DNA of 64,000 bases from Albula goreensis. Taxonomy: Eukaryota > Chordata > Actinopteri > Albuliformes > Albulidae. A program made the translations under genes and the position numbers. The stretch spans positions 1,213,342 through 1,277,341 of the forward strand of contig CM040763.1 in NCBI GenBank assembly GCA_022829145.1, written 5' to 3'. The notes under the pieces are model-generated. The model saw nothing but the letters and a program-made list of their open reading frames with translations. It was not told the origin of the DNA and searched no databases. The first letter of the stretch is position 1. Every line of letters starts with the position of its first letter. Below are positions 60,734 to 64,000 of this stretch, piece after piece.

Positions 60734-60960
60734 GTGTTCCGGGTTCTGTCAGGGTTCCCTGCACTGTGTTCCAGGTTCTGTCAGGGTGCCCTGCACTGTG
60801 TTCCGGGTTCTGCAGGGTTCCCTGCACTGTGTTCCAGGTTCTGTCTGGGTGCCCTGCACTGTGTTCCAGGTTCTGTCAGGGTTCCCTGCACTGTGTTCCA
60901 GGTTCTGTCAGGGTTCCCTACACTGTGTTCTGGGTTCTGTCAGGGTTCTCTGCACCGTGT
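60734..60960. repeat. Minisatellite, 32-bp unit, about 7 copies
   Basis: Unit GTTCCAGGTTCTGTCAGGGT followed by TCCCTGCACTGT, with CCGGG/CCAGG and GTTCC/GTGCC variants. Open frames here come from the repeat. Confidence 0.95.
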
Positions 60961-61075
60961 TTACAGCTGTAGCTGTGCCAGGCTCTGGACAGTAGACCTC
61001 GTTGTGTCACTGACTTGGGTCTCCAGGATCACGGTTCAACCCATCAGAGAGTTACTGCCTGTGGGTTGAGTGGCT

Positions 61076-61284
61076 GTGCTTGGGGCCAGTCTGTGCAGGT
61101 CTGGATCTCTGTGCTTGGGGCCAGACTGTGCAGGTCTGGGTCTCTGTGCTTGGGGCCCATCTGTGCTGGTCTGGATCTCTGTGCTTGGGGCCAGTCTGTG
61201 CAGGACTGGATCTCTGTGCTTGGGGCCAGTCTGTGCTGGTCTGGATCTCTGTGCTTGGGGCCAGTCTGTGCAGGTCTGGGTCTC
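61076..61284. repeat. Minisatellite, 35-bp unit, 6 copies
   Basis: Unit GTGCTTGGGGCCAGTCTGTG followed by CAGGTCTGGATCTCT, with GCAGG/GCTGG and GGATC/GGGTC variants. Confidence 0.95.
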
Positions 61285-62457
61285 GATAATTCCTCCCAAA
61301 AAAATTTTATTCCCACCCAAATCATGATCGACAATTCGCCTGGCAGTGGAGCTTCTTCAAGACAGATCATTTTGGGCGATATCATCGCAGTGTGATCATT
61401 AGCTGTCAATCAGTGACCTCTTTGAACCAATAAAAAGGTTTTGCTCTTCATAACAAAATACAATGATTGGTTGACGTCAGTGAGTTAACCAATAGCATGC
61501 TGTAGCTCCACCCATTTTTGGTGTTGTGATACCTCATCCACAGGTTTGGCCTGTGTAGTTGCATAGTTCCGTATTCCACACCGATCTGAATTATGTTTTC
61601 TGAGTTATATTCCAGAAAGATTGTCGTTTGTTGTGTACTGTTTTTCACCAATCAGCCTCTGAGAAAAGTGATGAGGATACTGAATGTGGTACCTGCAAAG
61701 TAAACATGACATATGATCATATACTAAAGACAGAATGTGGTGCACATATGTAAGTGTGTGTTACACATGTGAACAATGTGAGATGTCCAAAAATACATGT
61801 TAAGTGCATGACAATAATGGTAGACTGCTATGGGTGTCACTGCACATATTTCAGCTCTGCTTTTTGCAGTAATTTTCACATATTTAAAATGCACTACGGC
61901 GTACACTGACACTCATGTCCCAGCCTGTGTTTTGTCCTTCACTGTAAACTCAGACGATTTAGCCTATGCAGTATGGTACGGTTTTCAGTCAACACATATT
62001 TGGTTCTAGATTTAGTTGTACCTCTTTAACGTCATGTGTCATTTAATATGACAAAAAAAATTTCCAGAGATCATATTTGCTTGTCTCAAATCCAACAAAT
62101 AATACTGAAAGAAACCTATGTTATGACATAAAGTCTGATGTGATTGAGTTGTGTACGGCCTTAAAGAAACAAAGTGCTTTTGGCCGAATCTGGGCCTCAG
62201 CCCGTAGTGTGTGCCATACCCAGTTTTGGTGACGGTTTCGTTACCTTCACAGCCCCCGGCTTTCTCTCGTACCCGTGACCGGCTTAGCAGGTCTTTTTTT
62301 CCCGGCTGCCTGATTTATTTATGTGAGGGTGTGCAAATGCAGTTACGGCCTTTTGAAACTCCATGACCGAGTCTTCAGGTTATTATTTCTCTGCGCTGTT
62401 CAATCTCGCGTTTTGGACTGGCTGTATGGCATGGGAGTGCTGTGTTCCTTTATTCAG

Positions 62458-62502
62458 CGTTGATTGAGCAGAATGGGTTTGATATATTACACAGATATCT
62501 GG
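62458..62502 (+). ncRNA. Possible further exon of the plus-strand transcript
   Basis: TGTTCCTTTATTCAG acceptor (ending 62457) and TCTGG|GTAAGTG donor (62503) enclose 45 bases. One frame is open (LIEQNGFDILHRYL) and has phase 1 at both ends, so it would join the exon at 58732 in frame if the 88-base exon were skipped. Weak evidence. Confidence 0.25.
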
Positions 62503-64000
62503 GTAAGTGTGTGTGTGTGTGTGTGTCATACCTGGCTCAGGGTTGACCAGTTAAAATAAAACTCCCATTTTGTGTGTCATATGTCCTGCCACGTCCGTAC
62601 GCCTATGAAGAATGTAAATACGTGGACATAAATTTCTTTGCTTGGAAAACAACAGAATTTGCTGCATAAACTAGTGCTTTACTGTATTTCTTTTATTCTG
62701 ATAAAAGTAACCTGCCGGCCATAGACAATTCATGTTTTGAAATGGCCACAGTAACACTCATAATTATATATTGGTATCATTATTCAAGGTAATATGCTAT
62801 ATATGTATAGTTGTTTGTTTTTCCAAATGAAGAGCCATTCCAATTTGAAGAAAAAACACTTGGAGCTGTTGTATTTCCTTTTCTTATTCTTTAAGTCATA
62901 CTGTCTTTAATTCAGCCGTATAAGTGTGGTTAGGAAGTACTGAGTAGGAAATACAGACAAATAGAGTCATTTTATAAAGGCAAGTAGTAAGTGTCTATGG
63001 TTTGAATATAAGATGTTGGTTATGGAAGATGGCATTTAATTGTTTGTGGTATCATGGTTTGATCAAGTGAAATCATTTGGAAAAATGATTAAATACTTAA
63101 TGTCGAAAGTCAGCCATCCTGTTTCCAAATACAAAACAAATATGGCATTTTTACAAGTTTTGTATGAGTGAACTCACGTTTGACAGGCTTGTTAAGGCAG
63201 GAAGGACCTCTGTTAGAAGCCCTCTCATTTCATATGATTTTCGTATGGATAGAACCTTAGCCACTTTCCAAATGCATTTTAAGATTTGAGATTTAAATGA
63301 AGTCAGATAAATAACTGCACAGATAGTATGTACATTAAAGTTAGTTTAAGTAGATGAAATATATCTCAGTTAAGTAATCATATTTATGATAAATTTGTGA
63401 TTTCGATAAACAAACTCTGTCGCTTGTAAACATGTAGTAAACATGTAGTAAACGTGATGTTCTTTGCAAGCTCTGCTTTCCACTGAAGGATATAACATGT
63501 ATATGAAATGTTTGCTTGAGCATTTAAAGAAAGGTTCCCTGCCTACACAACATCACCAAGCAAACTATTCCAAACTTTGATAACCCTTTTTATAAAATAC
63601 TTCCTCATATATATATTCCTCAAAATGTTCCCATACGTAATTTCCCTCCATGTCCCTTTGTTCGGCTGACTGACCTCTTCTGTCAGACATAGATCAAAAT
63701 GGAGGACTTGAAGGGGTGTGGCTCTTCTTTATTTATATAGATATAGTGAATGTAAACGCATGTGCAAGAGCAAGCGCCTTTTTTATGAACTCACATTACT
63801 TGTATGAGGCTAATTTGGGTTCCCCACATGAACATTTTGTGTGGTAATTTAACTCTTGCACTTTATCAGAGTAACCTTTACACTTGTAATATTTAACATT
63901 GAGTGTTTTACAGTGTGTTCGGAGTTATTCTTGAGTGTTCTGTTAATTTTCAGTTTTGCTTTGATGTATTTCTGTTCACACGTTCCCTGTGCATGTTTAA
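62503..64000. other. AT-rich non-coding right end
   Basis: A short TG run (62505-62525) is followed by AT-rich sequence. Near 63535-63670 a stretch with 'ctacacaacatcaccaagca' and CCCTCCATGTCCCTTTGTTC looks like an old interspersed repeat of unknown family. No exon was recognised. Confidence 0.4.

Noticed and set aside
1985-61284. CRISPR-like arrays
   Set aside because: Repeats are head-to-tail without unique spacers, in a vertebrate genome.
40000-64000. let-7a/let-7b microRNAs expected upstream of PPARA from mammalian synteny
   Set aside because: I looked for GAGGTAGTAGGTTG and its complement on both strands and saw none; they may lie outside the window.
57000-64000. wnt7b first coding exon
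   Set aside because: No sequence coding for the conserved WNT7B start or the following ALGANIICNKIPG segment was seen; only the expected direction agrees.

Overview
The window looks like a ray-finned fish (teleost) chromosome: long non-coding stretches, abundant CA/TG microsatellites, many minisatellites, and degenerate tRNA-derived SINEs of the fish V-SINE/HE1 type. There is no bacterial-type gene density, no intact transposon reading frame and no CRISPR array. Almost all long open frames lie inside tandem repeats whose unit lacks stop codons and are not genes.

The one gene that can be named is ppara (peroxisome proliferator-activated receptor alpha), on the minus strand. Three consecutive coding exons are present: the start exon (A/B domain, 10712-10957), the first zinc-finger exon (7756-7913) and the second zinc-finger exon (982-1120). 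Their splice sites and phases fit together and give about 168 residues. The ligand-binding exons must lie left of position 1. At the extreme left a possible last exon of an unidentified plus-strand gene (52-177, polyA signal at 214) faces ppara. Candidate untranslated first exons and promoters of ppara lie at about 40.0 and 40.9-41.2 kb. If they are real, the gene has a roughly 30-kb 5' intron region that holds most of the repeats.

From 2 to 46 kb the window carries more than a dozen minisatellites (units 18-57 bp), and with the right-hand ones they total about 11 kb or 17% of the window. The most striking is a 47-bp unit made from the tRNA-like head of a SINE. It is present as about 12 copies at 20.4-21.0 kb and about 43 copies in the opposite orientation at 36.5-38.5 kb. 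Intron 1 of ppara has AC-rich sequence next to its 5' splice site and GT-rich sequence next to its 3' splice site, a layout known from fish introns whose ends pair as RNA.

From 46 to 64 kb the sequence is more AT-rich and has few minisatellites. It contains CpG-rich promoter-like patches (54.8-55.0, 57.4-57.6 and 58.2-58.6 kb) and good splice-site pairs on the plus strand (58.7, 60.05-60.14 and 62.46-62.50 kb) that suggest an unidentified spliced, probably non-coding transcript running away from ppara. In mammals let-7a-3/let-7b and WNT7B lie upstream of PPARA. Neither was seen in this window.
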